This document shows positions 9,060 to 16,943 of a stretch of 64,000 nt of DNA, piece by piece. The notes under the pieces are model-generated. The model was not told the origin of the DNA, searched no databases, and was given only the letters and a program-made list of their open reading frames with translations. The DNA comes from Rhizobium sp. P38BS-XIX (GTDB lineage Bacteria; Pseudomonadota; Alphaproteobacteria; Rhizobiales; Rhizobiaceae). The stretch's first letter is position 1, and every line of letters starts with the position of its first letter. The position numbers and the translations under genes are program-made. The stretch lies in contig NZ_JABAIJ010000005.1 in the NCBI RefSeq assembly GCF_012641435.1, positions 434,001 to 498,000 on the forward strand, written 5' to 3'.

Positions 9060-9273
9060 ATCTTTTGCTCGCCTCGAACTATGGACCACCCTGATCCAAC
9101 GTGCTGACGGGAAGAACACGATGCAGCATGGTTGGCAGCTCGCATCCCACCGTTCGGAAAGGGATAAATGTATTGGCTTTCCTCAAACCGAGCCGCAAAA
9201 CAGCGCGTCATCACGGAATACGTAGAGTAACGCGAAGCAGTGCTGCTCAACTCGTACAATTCACGAAACGTGG

Positions 9274-9288
9274 TAAACAACTCGTTAA
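9274..9288 (-). promoter_or_regulatory. CtrA-like site upstream of podJ
   Basis: Read on the minus strand, 9288 to 9274 gives TTAA-N7-TTTA followed by CC, one mismatch from the alphaproteobacterial CtrA consensus TTAA-N7-TTAAC. It lies about 215 bases upstream of the podJ ATG. A further TTAACC lies at 9304-9309 on the plus strand. CtrA control of podJ is known in related organisms; this particular site is inference. Confidence 0.35.
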
Positions 9289-9434
9289 GTTCGGTTGAAA
9301 TCTTTAACCTTTTATTGCGTAGCCGCGTCCGCAACGCCTGCTATTCTTATGGAAAGCGCCAGTTGACTGGCGATGCCGCCCATTTCGATTCCGTCAAAAT
9401 CACCTTCACCAAAAATTCAGCGCAGCGCGTGAAT

Positions 9435-9462
9435 TTGACGTTTACGCAAACGTCAATATTTT
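9435..9462 (+). promoter_or_regulatory. Palindromic operator and likely promoter of the fad operon
   Basis: Arms TTGACGTTT (9435-9443) and AAACGTCAA (9448-9456) form a perfect 9-bp inverted repeat around ACGC. TTGACG at its left end would be a good -35 element, and TATTTT (9457-9462), 16 bases further, a possible -10, so the palindrome would fill the spacer. From memory it resembles operators of MerR-family regulators of acyl-CoA and branched-chain catabolism in Proteobacteria (LiuR type). The fad start codon is 60 bases downstream. Confidence 0.6.
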
Positions 9463-9522
9463 GTAAGAGTGAACCAACGGCCGGAATCTGAGGTCCGGCG
9501 CCGAATTGGAGGAATTCGAAAG

Positions 9523-11319
9523 ATGCCAGTCTACAAGGCCCCGGTGAACGACACGCTCTTTGTCCTGAACGATGTGCTCGGACTGGAGCGCTACAACAAT
9601 CTTCCAGGTTATGCCGATGCCACGCCAGACATGATCGAGGCGATCGTCGGGGAAGCGGCCAAAATCTCGGAAGAGGTGCTTTTCCCGCTCAACTATTCCG
9701 GCGATCAGGAAGGCTGCGTGCGCCATGACGACGGCACGGTCTCGACGCCGAAGGGCTTCAAGGAGGCCTATGACGCTTATCGCGAAGGCGGCTGGCTCGG
9801 TCTCGCCGTGCCGGAGGAATTTGGCGGGCAGGGGCTTCCCTATGTGCTGCATTGCGCCGTCGGCGAGTATACCTCCGCCGCCAACATGTCGCTGATGATG
9901 TATCCGGGCCTGACGCAGGGCGCGATTGCCGCGATCCTCGTGCACGGCTCCGACGCGCAGAAGCAGACCTATCTGCCGAAAATGGTCGAGGGTAGCTGGT
10001 CCGGCACCATGAACCTCACCGAGCCGCATTGCGGCACCGATCTCGGTTTGCTCCGCACCAAGGCGGTGCCTCAGGCTGATGGCAGCTACAAGATTTCGGG
10101 CCAAAAAATCTTCATCTCTGCCGGTGAGCACGACATGACGGATAATATCGTCCATCTCGTTCTTGCCCGCATCGAAGGTGCGCCCGAGGGCACCAAGGGC
10201 ATTTCGCTGTTCATCGTGCCGAAGTTCATCGTCAAGGAAGATGGTTCCCTCGGCGACCGCAACCCGGTCACCTGCGGCGCGATCGAGCACAAGATGGGCA
10301 TTCACGGCAACGCCACCTGTGTGATGAACTATGACGAAGCCACGGGCTTTCTGATTGGTGCTGAAAATCGCGGTCTCAACGCCATGTTCATCATGATGAA
10401 CGAGGCGCGCCTCGGCGTCGGCCTGCAGGGCCTGTCGATTGCCGAGATCGCCTATCAGAATGCTGCCAACTATGCCCGCGAGCGCATCCAGGGCCGTTCG
10501 CTGTCAGGCCCGAAGGCGCCGGACAAAAAAGCCGATCCGATTATCGTCCACCCCGATATCCGACGGTCGCTGATGACGATCCGCGCCTTCAACGAAGCCG
10601 GCCGCGCCTTCCTGCTGTGGACCGCGTTGAAATCCGATATTGCCCATCGCTCCCCGGATGAGAAGGAGCGCCAGTCCGCTGATGATCTCCTCGGTCTGGC
10701 GACGCCGATCCTCAAGGGCGTCATGACCGACAAGGGCTTTGAGCACGCCGTCATGGCGCAGCAGATCTTCGGCGGCCACGGCTATATCGAAGAGCATGGC
10801 ATGAGCCAGTATGTCCGTGATGCCCGCATCGCCATGATCTATGAAGGCGCCAACGGCATCCAGGCGCTCGATCTCGTCGGCCGCAAGCTGGCGTTGAACG
10901 GCGGCCGCGCCGTCATGGCCATGTTCAAGGAAATCGGTGACTTCTGCGAAGAGAACCGCAATGACGAACAGATGGCTTTCTATACCAAGCATCTGAAGAA
11001 GGGCTTGAACGACGTGCAGGCCGCGACCATGTGGTTCATGCAGAACGCCATGGCCAAGCCTGACAATGCCGGTGCCGGCTCGACCGACTATATGCACCTC
11101 TTCGGCCTCGTCGTCCTCGGCTATATGTGGGCGAAGATGGCGAAGGCGGCGCAGGATGGCCTTGCGGCTGGCGACAGCGCGCGCGAGGATTATCTGAAGA
11201 ACAAGCTTGTCACGGCGCGGTTCTACATGGAGCGCATCATGCCGGAAACGGCACTGCGCAAGGCCCGCATCGAAACCGGCGCCGACACGATGATGGAACT
11301 GGCGGCGGAAGCCTTTTGA
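9523..11319 (+). CDS. Acyl-CoA dehydrogenase (FadE-like, long form)
   Basis: The 598-residue flavoenzyme catalyses the first step of beta-oxidation, alpha,beta-dehydrogenation of acyl-CoA. Visible are the N-terminal helical region, a middle domain with MNLTEPHCGTDLG (FAD/substrate contact), the C-terminal FAD domain with FGGHGYIEEHGMSQYVRD, and IYEGANGIQALDL, which carries the family's usual catalytic Glu. Length and a C-terminal extension fit the roughly 600-residue dehydrogenases of alphaproteobacterial fad operons. ATG 9523 has GGAGG 10 bases upstream; 18 further residues upstream lack such a site. It is the first gene of an operon with thiolase (35-base gap) and FadB, behind a palindromic operator. 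Confidence 0.9.
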   Translation: MPVYKAPVNDTLFVLNDVLGLERYNNLPGYADATPDMIEAIVGEAAKISEEVLFPLNYSGDQEGCVRHDDGTVSTPKGFKEAYDAYREGGWLGLAVPEEFGGQGLPYVLHCAVGEYTSAANMSLMMYPGLTQGAIAAILVHGSDAQKQTYLPKMVEGSWSGTMNLTEPHCGTDLGLLRTKAVPQADGSYKISGQKIFISAGEHDMTDNIVHLVLARIEGAPEGTKGISLFIVPKFIVKEDGSLGDRNPVTCGAIEHKMGIHGNATCVMNYDEATGFLIGAENRGLNAMFIMMNEARLGVGLQGLSIAEIAYQNAANYARERIQGRSLSGPKAPDKKADPIIVHPDIRRSLMTIRAFNEAGRAFLLWTALKSDIAHRSPDEKERQSADDLLGLATPILKGVMTDKGFEHAVMAQQIFGGHGYIEEHGMSQYVRDARIAMIYEGANGIQALDLVGRKLALNGGRAVMAMFKEIGDFCEENRNDEQMAFYTKHLKKGLNDVQAATMWFMQNAMAKPDNAGAGSTDYMHLFGLVVLGYMWAKMAKAAQDGLAAGDSAREDYLKNKLVTARFYMERIMPETALRKARIETGADTMMELAAEAF

Positions 11320-11354
11320 TCAAGGCGGCGTTCGCCGCCGCAGGGAGATGAGAC

Positions 11355-12563
11355 ATGACCGAGGTTTTCATTTACGACCACGTGCGCACGCCGCGCGGGC
11401 GCGGCAAGAAGGATGGGTCGCTGCACGAAGTGCCGTCCGTTCGTCTCGCCGCCAGGACGCTTGAGGCACTCCGCGACCGCAACGGTCTCGACACCGAAAC
11501 GGTTGACGACATCATCATGGGCTGCGTCGATCCGGTCATGGAAGCCGGCGCCGTCATCCCGAGGGGGGCTGCCTTCGAAGCCGGCTACTCCACCAAGGCC
11601 CCCGGCATGCAGATTTCCCGCTTCTGCGCCTCCGGCCTCGATGCCGTGAATTTTGGTGCGGCGAAGATCGCGCAAGGGGCCGACGATATCGTCATCACCG
11701 GCGGTGTCGAAAGCATGTCGCGTGTCGGCCTGGGCATGTCCGGCGGCGCCTGGTTCATGGATCCCTCAGTCAACTTCCCGGCTTATTTCATGCCGCAGGG
11801 CGTCTCAGCCGATCTTATCGCCACCAAATATGGCTTCTCCCGCGATGACGTCGACGCCTATGCCGTCGAGAGCCAGAAGCGCGCCGCCAATGCCTGGGAA
11901 AAGGGCTACTTCAAGAATTCCGTCGTGCCGGTAAAAGACATCAACGGCCTGACCATTCTCGACCGCGACGAGCATATGCGTCCCGGCACCGATATGCAGG
12001 CGCTGGCTTCGCTCAACCCATCCTTCCAGATGCCGGGCGAAATGGGCGGCTTCGAAGCCGTGGGCATCCAGGCGCACCCGGAAGTCGAGCGGATCAACTA
12101 CGTTCATCACGCCGGCAATTCCTCCGGCATCGTTGATGGTGCCGCTGCCGTGCTGCTCGGTTCCAAGGCAGGCGGCGACAGCATGGGCCTGAAGCCGCGT
12201 GGCCGTATCAAGGCCTTCGCCAACATCGGCTCCGACCCGGCGCTGATGCTGACCGGCCCGGTCGACGTGACAGAGAAGCTTCTGAAGCGCAGCGGCATGA
12301 CGCTCGCCGACATCGATCTCTTCGAGCTCAACGAAGCCTTCGCCGCCGTGGTGCTGCGTTACATGCAGGCCTTCGAGATCCCGCATGACAAGATCAACGT
12401 CAATGGCGGCGCGATTGCCATGGGCCATCCGCTCGGGGCAACCGGCGCGATGATCCTTGGCACCGTGCTGGACGAGCTGGAGCGCCGCGATCTCAACACC
12501 GCGCTGGTCACGCTCTGCATCGGTGCCGGCATGGGCACCGCGACGATCATCGAACGCGTCTGA
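11355..12563 (+). CDS. fadA: Acetyl-CoA C-acyltransferase (thiolase, FadA-like)
   Basis: The 402-residue thiolase has all catalytic elements: the nucleophilic Cys at residue 91 (RFCASGLDAVNF), the NEAFA block, His358 in GGAIAMGHPLGATGA, and the second Cys at 388 (LCIGAGMG). It cleaves 3-ketoacyl-CoA to acetyl-CoA and a shortened acyl-CoA, the last step of beta-oxidation. It sits between the acyl-CoA dehydrogenase and FadB, so a degradative rather than PHB-biosynthetic role is likely, though the two types share motifs. GGGAG lies just ahead of ATG 11355, and the next gene follows after 13 bases. Confidence 0.9.
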   Translation: MTEVFIYDHVRTPRGRGKKDGSLHEVPSVRLAARTLEALRDRNGLDTETVDDIIMGCVDPVMEAGAVIPRGAAFEAGYSTKAPGMQISRFCASGLDAVNFGAAKIAQGADDIVITGGVESMSRVGLGMSGGAWFMDPSVNFPAYFMPQGVSADLIATKYGFSRDDVDAYAVESQKRAANAWEKGYFKNSVVPVKDINGLTILDRDEHMRPGTDMQALASLNPSFQMPGEMGGFEAVGIQAHPEVERINYVHHAGNSSGIVDGAAAVLLGSKAGGDSMGLKPRGRIKAFANIGSDPALMLTGPVDVTEKLLKRSGMTLADIDLFELNEAFAAVVLRYMQAFEIPHDKINVNGGAIAMGHPLGATGAMILGTVLDELERRDLNTALVTLCIGAGMGTATIIERV

Positions 12564-12576
12564 GGAGGGGAACCCA

Positions 12577-14787
12577 ATGGTCTATACGAATTTTACCGTC
12601 GAAACGGACGCAGACGGCATCGCCCTCGTCACCTGGGACATGCCCGGCAAATCCATGAACGTCTTCACCGCCGAGGTGATGGACGAGCTGAACGCCGTCA
12701 TCGATGCGACTGTCGCCGATGCCGCCGTCAAGGGCGTGGTCTTCACCTCTGGCAAGTCTTCCTTCTCCGGCGGCGCCGATCTCTCGATGATCAAGTCGAT
12801 GTTCTCCTTCTATCAGGAGGAAAAGGCGAAGGATCCGGCAGAAGCCGCAAAGAAACTCTTCGATCTTGTCGGCCGCATGACCGGCCTGTTCCGCAAGCTC
12901 GAAACCTGCGGCAAGCCTTGGGTTTCGGCCATCAACGGCACCTGCATGGGTGGCGCTTTCGAACTGTCACTGGCCTGCCACGGCCGCGTCGCGTCGAACG
13001 ACAAGAGCGTCAAGATCGCGCTGCCTGAGGTCAAGGTCGGCATCTTCCCCGGCGCCGGCGGCACGCAGCGCGTGTCACGCCTGACGGATGCGCAGTCCGC
13101 CCTGCAGATGATGACGACGGGCCAGTCGCTGACGGCGGCACGGGCCAAGGCAATGAACCTCGTGCATCAGGTGGTCGAGCCGGATCAGCTGATCTCCGCC
13201 GCCAAGCAGATGATCAAGGACGGCCTGAAGCCTATCGCGCCTTGGGACGAAAAGGGCTTCAAGGCACCGGGCGGCGGCATCTGGACGCCGGCCGCAGCAC
13301 AGCTCTGGCCGGCAGCGCCTGCCATCCTGCGCCGCGAGACCTCGGGCAATTATCCGGCGGCACTCGCCATACTCAAATGCGTCTATGAAGGCCTGCAGGT
13401 TCCCTTCGATACCGGCCTGAAGATCGAGCAGCGCTATTTCACCCATGTGCTGCAGACGACCGAAGCCTATTCGATGATCCGCTCGCTGTTCATCTCCATG
13501 CAGGAGCTCGGCAAGGGCGCGCGCCGCCCGGCAGGCCAGCCGAAGACGGAGCTGAAGAAGGTCGGCGTCGTCGGCGCCGGTTTCATGGGCGCATCCATCG
13601 CCTATGTGACTGCAGCCGCCGGCATTCCCGTCACGCTTATCGACCGTGACATCGAAGCCGCGACGAAGGGCAAGGGCGTCGGCGAGGGGCTGGTCAAGGA
13701 TTCGATCGGTAAGGGAAGGCTGACGCAAGATGAAGGTGCTGCTCTGCTCTCCCGCATCACGCCATCCTCAGATTATGCCGATTTGAAGGACGCAGATCTC
13801 GTCATCGAGGCGGTGTTCGAGGATCGCGAAGTCAAGAAGGCTGTCATCGAGGCTGTTGAGGCCGTATTGCCGCCCGGCGCCGTCTTCGCCTCCAATACCT
13901 CGACCCTGCCGATCACCGGCCTTGCGAAGAATTCGAAGCGTCCGGCTGATTTCATCGGCGTCCACTTCTTCTCGCCTGTCGAGAAGATGATGTTGACGGA
14001 AGTCATCCTCGGTAAAGAAACGGGCGACCGGGCCATTGCCGTCGCGCTGGACTACGTCTCCGCCATCAAGAAGACGCCGATCGTCGTCAACGACACGCGC
14101 GGCTTCTTCGTCAATCGCTGCGTCTTCCGCTACATCCATGAAGCCTATGACATGCTGATCGAAGGCGTGCCCGCTGCCATGATCGAGAATGCCGCCAAGA
14201 TGGCCGGCATGCCGGTCGGGCCTCTGGCGCTCAACGATGAAGTCGCCATCGATCTCTCCTACAAGATCCTGAAGGCGACGGTTGCTGATCTCGGCGAGAA
14301 GGCCGTCGACCCGCGTCACATGCAGCTTGTTACCGGTCTGGTGGAGCGCGAGGGCCGCCTGGGCCGGAAGAACGCCAAGGGCTTCTATGAGTATCCGCCG
14401 AAGCCGGCCAAGAAGTCGCTCTGGCCGGGCCTCAAGGATCTCTATCCGCAGAAGAAGGCCGATGATGTCGATGTCAACGTGCTGAAGCAGCGCTTCCTCG
14501 TGACCATCGCGCTCGAAGCGGCCCGCACCATGGAAGAGGGCATCGTCACCGATCCGCGCGAGGCCGATGTCGGCTCCATTCTCGGCTTCGGTTTTGCGCC
14601 CTATACCGGTGGGGCGCTGTCCTACATCGACGGCATGGGCGTCAAGACGTTCGTGAAACTCTGCGAAAAGCTGGCCGCAGCTTACGGTCCGCATTTCCAG
14701 CCGACGGCACTGCTGAAGGACATGGCCGCCAAGGGCGAGACTTTCTATGGACGTTTCGATCCATATGCGGCCAAGAAGGCGGCCTGA
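12577..14787 (+). CDS. fadB: Bifunctional enoyl-CoA hydratase / 3-hydroxyacyl-CoA dehydrogenase (FadB/FadJ-like)
   Basis: The 736-residue protein fuses an N-terminal crotonase domain (about residues 1-300, with SGKSSFSGGADLSMI and the INGTCMGGAFELSLAC oxyanion region) to a 3-hydroxyacyl-CoA dehydrogenase (NAD-binding GVVGAGFMGASIAYV near residue 330, then the C-terminal helical domain). It hydrates enoyl-CoA and oxidises the resulting L-3-hydroxyacyl-CoA, so with the two upstream genes it completes the beta-oxidation cycle. I chose ATG 12577 because GAGGAGGGGAA directly precedes it; the 40 earlier in-frame residues overlap fadA in an unlikely frame. An intrinsic terminator follows. Confidence 0.92.
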   Translation: MVYTNFTVETDADGIALVTWDMPGKSMNVFTAEVMDELNAVIDATVADAAVKGVVFTSGKSSFSGGADLSMIKSMFSFYQEEKAKDPAEAAKKLFDLVGRMTGLFRKLETCGKPWVSAINGTCMGGAFELSLACHGRVASNDKSVKIALPEVKVGIFPGAGGTQRVSRLTDAQSALQMMTTGQSLTAARAKAMNLVHQVVEPDQLISAAKQMIKDGLKPIAPWDEKGFKAPGGGIWTPAAAQLWPAAPAILRRETSGNYPAALAILKCVYEGLQVPFDTGLKIEQRYFTHVLQTTEAYSMIRSLFISMQELGKGARRPAGQPKTELKKVGVVGAGFMGASIAYVTAAAGIPVTLIDRDIEAATKGKGVGEGLVKDSIGKGRLTQDEGAALLSRITPSSDYADLKDADLVIEAVFEDREVKKAVIEAVEAVLPPGAVFASNTSTLPITGLAKNSKRPADFIGVHFFSPVEKMMLTEVILGKETGDRAIAVALDYVSAIKKTPIVVNDTRGFFVNRCVFRYIHEAYDMLIEGVPAAMIENAAKMAGMPVGPLALNDEVAIDLSYKILKATVADLGEKAVDPRHMQLVTGLVEREGRLGRKNAKGFYEYPPKPAKKSLWPGLKDLYPQKKADDVDVNVLKQRFLVTIALEAARTMEEGIVTDPREADVGSILGFGFAPYTGGALSYIDGMGVKTFVKLCEKLAAAYGPHFQPTALLKDMAAKGETFYGRFDPYAAKKAA

Positions 14788-14816
14788 GGCAATAAGTCAT
14801 AGGTGATCAAAATAAT

Positions 14817-14845
14817 GGGCCGGTCCTGTCGGGAGCGGCCCTTTT
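14817..14845 (+). terminator. Terminator after the fad operon
   Basis: GGGCCG (14817-14822) pairs with CGGCCC (14836-14841), followed by TTTT, 30 bases after the fadB stop. The loop is 13 bases, so it is a moderate intrinsic terminator. Confidence 0.65.
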
Positions 14846-14886
14846 CATTCGTCCTACGTTCAGACAAGCAAAACGAGGAGAATGAC

Positions 14887-15330
14887 ATGATCGAGATCAT
14901 CGGCAATCGTCACGAGGCTGACGCGATCAATGCAGTGATTGCAAGCTGGGCCTCCGCGCTCGGCAAGAAAGATGCCGCTGGCGTCGTCAGGCATTTGAGC
15001 GACGATATCGTCAGCTTCACGCTGGCCCCACCTCTCGTTTATAAAGGCAAGGGCGAAGAGGGTCTGGAAAGCTGGTTTTCGACCTGGGAAGGACCGATCG
15101 GCGGCGATGCCGTCGATGTCAGGCTGACCGTCGGCGATGATGTTGCCTTCTGGACCGGTCTTGTGCGGATGACGGGCCGAAAGACCGATGGAATCGACGT
15201 CGATCTTTGGTTTCGCCAGACGCTCGGCCTCAGAAAGGAAGAGAGCGTCTGGACAATCGTCCATGAGCACACATCGGTGCCGTTTGCGATGGACGGAAGC
15301 GGCCTTGCCGAGCTGAAGCTCAAACCGTAA
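14887..15330 (+). CDS. NTF2-like / SnoaL-like small protein
   Basis: The 147-residue protein has the pattern of the ketosteroid-isomerase (NTF2) fold: an N-terminal helix with DAINAVIASWASALGKKDAAGV, a strand with LSDDIVSFTLAPPLVYKG, a Trp-rich middle (SWFSTWEG) and a final strand with SVWTIVHEHTSVPF. Members of this group (YybH/SgcJ type) are often annotated only as nuclear transport factor 2 family; the fold binds small hydrophobic molecules, but the function here is unknown. ATG 14887 has a strong GAGGAG 6 bases upstream. It lies alone after the fad terminator and may be its own unit. Confidence 0.75.
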   Translation: MIEIIGNRHEADAINAVIASWASALGKKDAAGVVRHLSDDIVSFTLAPPLVYKGKGEEGLESWFSTWEGPIGGDAVDVRLTVGDDVAFWTGLVRMTGRKTDGIDVDLWFRQTLGLRKEESVWTIVHEHTSVPFAMDGSGLAELKLKP

Positions 15331-15400
15331 GCGTATTCTTACATTAATTGGCAGCCCATCCGGCTGATCTTCAACACGATCGGCAATATGCCATTTGAAG

Positions 15401-15432
15401 CACCGCAGCGTCGTATGTCCGACGCTGCGGTG
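15401..15432. repeat. Perfect 13-bp inverted repeat
   Basis: CACCGCAGCGTCG (15401-15413) and its exact complement (15420-15432) flank the 6-base loop TATGTC. It lies 70 bases after the NTF2-like gene and 120 before the TetR gene. No T tract follows on either strand, so it is either a factor-assisted terminator or an operator or repeat. Confidence 0.6.
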
Positions 15433-15552
15433 TAAGCGCCATCAGGCAAATCCGCCGCCCATCCATTAAAACCAGCGCCTTCATCCCCATATTGAGGCAT
15501 ATCGCGGCGCAGAACTTGCCGCAAACGACATGGGAAAGATCGGCAAGAGCAT

Positions 15553-16119
15553 ATGGGTCACAGGGAAAATCCCCGTCCAGGCGGGCGCAGCGCCAGAGTC
15601 CAGGCGGCCGTGCATCAATCGGTGCGCGATATGCTGACGACAATGGACCGGTCCGATATTACGATCCCTTCGATTGCGCAGCGCGCCAATGTCACTCCGT
15701 CGACGATCTATCGCCGCTGGGGCGATCTCCAGGCGCTTCTCGCTGACGTTGCCGCCTCGCGCCTGCGGCCGGAATGCGAGCCGGCCCGGATCGGCACTGC
15801 TCGCGAGGATCTGCAGGCCTGGGTGGAGCAATATGCCGATGAAATGACCTCGGGCGTCGGGCGGCAGATGCTGAGAGACGTTCTCTCGACCACGGACGCG
15901 AGCAATGCGGAGAAATGCAGCGGTTACACACAACAGCAACTGGCGGCCTTCGTTGCGCGCGCAGAAGCGAGCGGTGAGCCCTTTCCCACCGTGGCGGAGC
16001 TGATGGATTATGTGATCTCCCCGATCATCTATCGCATCCTTTTCGACCAGACGCCTGCCGGGGATCATATAGGCAAGCTTATCGACAAGGTGATGCCGGA
16101 AAATGCTCCTAATGCTTGA
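15553..16119 (+). CDS. TetR/AcrR-family transcriptional regulator
   Basis: The 188-residue protein has an N-terminal TetR helix-turn-helix (about residues 15-60: ITIPSIAQRANVTPSTIYRRWGDLQALLADVAA) and a C-terminal helical ligand domain with the late ...ISPIIYRILFDQTP motif typical of the TetR C-terminal subgroup seen in AefR/AcrR-like repressors. The start is uncertain: ATG 15553 has only a weak AAAG/GGCAAGAG site. Target genes are not evident; its neighbours are an NTF2-like protein behind it and mscL ahead, the latter separated by about 250 bases. Confidence 0.83.
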   Translation: MGHRENPRPGGRSARVQAAVHQSVRDMLTTMDRSDITIPSIAQRANVTPSTIYRRWGDLQALLADVAASRLRPECEPARIGTAREDLQAWVEQYADEMTSGVGRQMLRDVLSTTDASNAEKCSGYTQQQLAAFVARAEASGEPFPTVAELMDYVISPIIYRILFDQTPAGDHIGKLIDKVMPENAPNA

Positions 16120-16372
16120 AGCATTGGCGGTTGAGGCAGGCGACTCACCCAAGCTCCGGTGAAGTGCTCGTTCATGGCGACGGATTTTTTGTCGGCAACC
16201 ATCGAACAAGAGCGGGAAGTTGTGAGCGATGAAATGGCCGTATGGGCCGCTTTATCGTGGGATATACCTGCCTGATCCGAGCCTTGAGCCAATTTGCTGT
16301 TGAAAAATAAGGAAAAAGATGGATGCTAAACATCACAAGTGAATTCAACGGCAACGCGAAGGGGACTGCTCA

Positions 16373-16798
16373 ATGCTTAATGAATTCAAGGCATTTATCG
16401 CCCGTGGCAATGTTATGGATCTCGCGGTTGGTGTGATCATCGGCGGCGCTTTCGGCGGTATCGTGAAATCATTGGTTGACGATATCATCATGCCGATCGT
16501 CGGTGCGATTTTCGGCGGCTTCGACTTTTCGAACTACTTCATCGGTCTCTCCTCGGCGGTCAACGCGCCGACGCTGGCAGCCGCCCGTGCCCAGGGCGCC
16601 GTGTTCGCTTACGGTAACTTCATCACGGTCCTCATCAACTTCCTGATCCTTGCTTGGATCATCTTCCTGATGGTCAAGGGCGTGAATACGCTGCGCGCTC
16701 AGGTCGAGCGCAAGGAAACCAAGGTCACGGAAGCAGCGCCGCCTCCGGCAGACGTTCAGCTGTTGACGGAAATCCGCGATCTTCTCGCACGGCGCTAG
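16373..16798 (+). CDS. mscL: Large-conductance mechanosensitive channel MscL
   Basis: The 141-residue protein is a full-length MscL: amphipathic N-terminal helix MLNEFKAFIARGNVMDLAVG, first transmembrane helix GVIIGGAFGGIVKSLVDDIIMP (pore-lining), a periplasmic loop, second helix FITVLINFLILAWIIFLMV, and a charged C-terminal helix ending LLTEIRDLLARR. It forms a pentameric inner-membrane valve that opens under membrane tension during hypo-osmotic shock. It is a single-gene unit ended by an intrinsic terminator. The start codon follows a GGGGA-type ribosome site. Confidence 0.96.
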   Translation: MLNEFKAFIARGNVMDLAVGVIIGGAFGGIVKSLVDDIIMPIVGAIFGGFDFSNYFIGLSSAVNAPTLAAARAQGAVFAYGNFITVLINFLILAWIIFLMVKGVNTLRAQVERKETKVTEAAPPPADVQLLTEIRDLLARR

Positions 16799-16825
16799 CA
16801 GCTTTTCATTTTAGTCTTTTCAGAA

Positions 16826-16855
16826 GCCTCGGTCCCAAAAGGGCCGAGGCTTTAT
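16826..16855 (+). terminator. Terminator of mscL
   Basis: GCCTCGG-T-CCC pairs with GGGCCGAGGC around AAAA (16826-16850; 10 bp with one bulged T), followed by TTTATT. It lies 27 bases past the mscL stop and is an intrinsic terminator. Confidence 0.85.
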
Positions 16856-16943
16856 TCATCACCAAAATCGATTGATCGCTAAGGCAAAGTCATAGGATTT
16901 GTCCGCTGCTCTGCTTTATGAAGGCAGAAACCGGAGACCTTGC

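Larger units (their letters stand above)
9060..9522. other. Divergent intergenic region podJ / fad operon
   Basis: This 463-base AT-richer gap carries both promoters. On the podJ side are TTAA-type half-sites (9274-9307) that may bind CtrA; on the fad side is a near-perfect inverted repeat (9435-9456). Open frames here lack a ribosome site and rhizobial codon use, so I call no gene. Confidence 0.7.

Noticed and set aside
9240..9491. 83-codon frame in the podJ-fad spacer
   Set aside because: No ribosome site, AT-rich codons unlike the neighbours, and it overlaps the operator and promoter.
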